A DNA stretch of 34,136 bases from Bacteroidales bacterium (GTDB taxonomy: Bacteria > Bacteroidota > Bacteroidia > Bacteroidales > Muribaculaceae): NCBI GenBank assembly GCA_004553485.1, contig SFLG01000026.1:1-34136 (forward strand), read 5' to 3'. Position 1 is the stretch's first letter. Every line of letters starts with the position of its first letter. Below the pieces are notes generated by a model that was given only the letters and a program-made list of their open reading frames with translations, had not been told where the DNA came from and ran no database searches. The position numbers and the translations under genes were made by a program. Positions 32,716-34,136 of this stretch are shown piece by piece.

Positions 32716-32778
32716 ACGGGCCGTAAAAAGCACAAAGGCCCGTCGCGGCGGTCGCCGGAGGTGTTCGTCTTCCTCCGG
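32716..32778 (-). terminator. Two hairpins downstream of thiL
   Basis: CCGGAGG/CCTCCGG (32755-32761 with 32772-32778), then ACGGGCC/GGCCCGT (32716-32722 with 32737-32743). The loop of the second contains a T5 run on the minus strand. Together they probably end thiL transcription before the nusB promoter. Confidence 0.5.
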
Positions 32779-32806
32779 TGGCCGGCCGCTGGCGGGCGTT
32801 GCAGGT

Positions 32807-33829
32807 TTATTTGAGCGGGTTGAAGCCCTGGGCCTTCAGGGGGATTTCGGACTCGCCGTCGCGGGTGATCATTGCGCAGCCCTTGTCGGCGTCGCAGATG
32901 TAGCCGATGACGTGTACGTCGCGCAGGGCGGCCACACGGTCCTTGTCGTGCAGGGGCACGGTGAAGAGCAGCTCGTAATCCTCGCCGCCGTTGAGGGCCG
33001 CGGTGACAAGGTTCATGTTCAGCTCCTCGGCCATGGCGGCGGTCTGGTACTCGATTGGTATGCGCTCCTCGTAGATGCGGCATCCCACCTTGCTCTGGCG
33101 GCAGATGTGCAGCAGCTCGCTGGACAAGCCGTCGCTGACGTCCATCATCGACGTGGGCTGTATGCCGGCCTCCCTGAGCTCCTTTACGATGTCGACACGG
33201 GGCTCGGGCTTGAGCTGGCGCTCGATGATATACTCCTTGCCGGCGAAGTCGGGCTGGAAGTCCTTCATGCCCTTCGACACGGCTTTTTCGCGCTCGAGCA
33301 GCTGCAGGCCCATATAGGCTGCGCCGAGATTGCCCGAGACGCAGATGAGGTCGTTGACGCGGGCGCCGCTGCGCAGGATGGCCTTGTCTTTCTCGACGTC
33401 GCCGATGCAGGTGATCGAGATGACCAGGCCCTGGCGGCTGGCCGTGGTGTCGCCGCCGACGATGTCGGTGCCGTAACGCTCGCAGGCCAGGCGGATGCCG
33501 GCGTACAGCTCGTCGATGTGCTCGACGGTGAAGCGCTGCGAGATGCCCAGCGACACCGTCAGCTGGCGTGGCGTGCCGCCCATGGCGCAGATGTCGCTGA
33601 TGTTTACTACGGCGGCCTTGTAGCCCAGGTGCTTGAGGGGCACGTAGGTGAGGTCGAAGTGCACGCCCTCGAGCAGCAGGTCGGTGGTGACCAGCACGTC
33701 GCGCTCGCCGTAGCCAAGGACGGCGGCGTCGTCGCCGACGGCGTATTTGGTGGTGTTGTTGGCCCGTGGCAGGTCGTCGGTGAGGCGGTCGATGAGGCCG
33801 AACTCGCCCAATGTGGATATTTCAGTCAT
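32807..33829 (-). CDS. thiL: Thiamine-monophosphate kinase
   Basis: Phosphorylates thiamine monophosphate to the active diphosphate, the last step of de novo thiamine synthesis. A 340-residue PurM-like kinase. It starts with LGEFGLIDRLTDDL. Mg-nucleotide and substrate motifs follow: VGDDAAVLG, LVTTDLLLEGVHFDLTY, KAAVVNISDICAMGGTP, IVGGDTTAS, and VSDGLSSELLHI in the C-terminal half with GGEDYELLF. Its 3' end contains two hairpins. It is probably monocistronic. Confidence 0.96.
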   Translation of the reverse strand: MTEISTLGEFGLIDRLTDDLPRANNTTKYAVGDDAAVLGYGERDVLVTTDLLLEGVHFDLTYVPLKHLGYKAAVVNISDICAMGGTPRQLTVSLGISQRFTVEHIDELYAGIRLACERYGTDIVGGDTTASRQGLVISITCIGDVEKDKAILRSGARVNDLICVSGNLGAAYMGLQLLEREKAVSKGMKDFQPDFAGKEYIIERQLKPEPRVDIVKELREAGIQPTSMMDVSDGLSSELLHICRQSKVGCRIYEERIPIEYQTAAMAEELNMNLVTAALNGGEDYELLFTVPLHDKDRVAALRDVHVIGYICDADKGCAMITRDGESEIPLKAQGFNPLK

Positions 33830-34136
33830 GTTTTCAGCGGGAGTTCTAAAGACGGGAGATCTAAAACGGATATTCTAATGGAACAATCCAAAATTCCGGT
33901 GCGTGATAGCGTTCAGCCATGCGTTGTGCACCGCAAAAAGGAGCATGATCCGTTTTAAAGCTTAATCCGTTTTAAAATAGGAGTAGCTATTACAGCTAAG
34001 GCCATATAGCTACTCCTGTGTGGGTTTGTCGGTTGTGTAAGAGCCCGTTCCCCTAATTTCTGTTAACGCAGGGTCGCATATTTTGGGATGGATTTTGATT
34101 TGTGAAGAAGGAGTGTAGCGAGCTACACGACTGATG
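33830..34136. other. Repeat-rich gene-free stretch at the right edge
   Basis: No ORF is supported. It holds two 13-base copies of ATCCGTTTTAAA(G/A) at 33948-33960 and 33965-33977 (period 17), an inverted match AAAACGGAT at 33863-33871, and the hairpin with AGCTA units at 33980-34016. It also has a copy of the AGAGCCCGTT decamer (34040-34049), and near the end a perfect palindrome GTGTAGC-GA-GCTACAC (34113-34128 area). The thiL promoter must be here but no TAnnTTTG was found. Confidence 0.6.
33980..34016. repeat. Hairpin of AGCTA-family repeat
   Basis: GGAGTAGCTAT (33980-33990) is exactly reversed at 34006-34016 with a 15-base loop that itself contains AGCTAAGGC. Two units (33985-33993, 33994-34002) are in 9-base phase; the third AGCTA (34008-34012) is shifted. 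It could be a terminator for a gene to the right or a rearranged AGCTA array. Confidence 0.78.

Overview
The window is chromosomal DNA from a Bacteroidales bacterium, most likely a Muribaculaceae-type (S24-7) gut organism with fairly high GC. The reasons are the gene content (a DUF4924 protein, the nusB-yajC-ybbR-coaE order, tandem DHHW proteins beside an MBOAT acyltransferase) and the promoters. Nearly every promoter I can see carries the Bacteroidota -7 box TAnnTTTG, sometimes with a TTTG about 19-20 bases upstream. The family placement is inference; nothing here is a taxonomic marker such as rRNA. Most of the window is ordinary housekeeping DNA.

Layout. 1-2482 (minus): wecA-like lipid-carrier sugar-phosphate transferase followed by ugd (cut by the window edge), a surface-glycan pair. 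2841-5273 (plus): hrpB helicase, convergent with prfC (RF3) and rfbD on the minus strand (5343-7858). 8038-8499: a short Rossmann-like protein, followed by two very strong hairpins. 8678-13139 (minus): an algI-type MBOAT and two DHHW/AlgJ-like proteins, a probable polysaccharide O-acetylation operon. 13390-14443 (minus): a DUF4924 protein and a remnant of a C39-like peptidase domain. 14576-15751 (plus): an AT-rich three-gene cassette of ECF sigma factor, small one-pass protein and small multi-pass membrane protein. 15834-15940: a palindromic, probably structured RNA. 16104-18813 (minus): anaerobic ribonucleotide reductase nrdD and its activase nrdG. 19187-20242 (minus): holA. 20390-21659 (plus): an HSDR_N-like orphan nuclease domain and a HigB/HigA toxin-antitoxin pair. 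21735-25433 (minus): a MalY/PatB aminotransferase, a MATE exporter and a DUF3737 protein. 25647-29025 (plus): thrC, a small conserved protein, a PlsC-like acyltransferase and a nitrilase-family amidase. 29101-33829 (minus): coaE, ybbR-like, yajC, nusB (unusually long) and thiL.

The most unusual content is small-scale. Several gaps hold short, precisely phased, non-coding repeat arrays: a 9-base AGCTA-nnnn family at three places, a second 9-base family between hrpB and prfC, a 19-base family before the MATE gene, and a 23-base G-rich repeat before nrdD. The best candidates for an undescribed system are the compact ECF sigma/membrane-protein cassette with its neighbouring hairpin RNA, and the AGCTA arrays. 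Other oddities are the opposite charge of the tails on the two DHHW partners and an insertion of about 160 residues in NusB. No rRNA, tRNA, CRISPR array, transposase or phage gene was seen.
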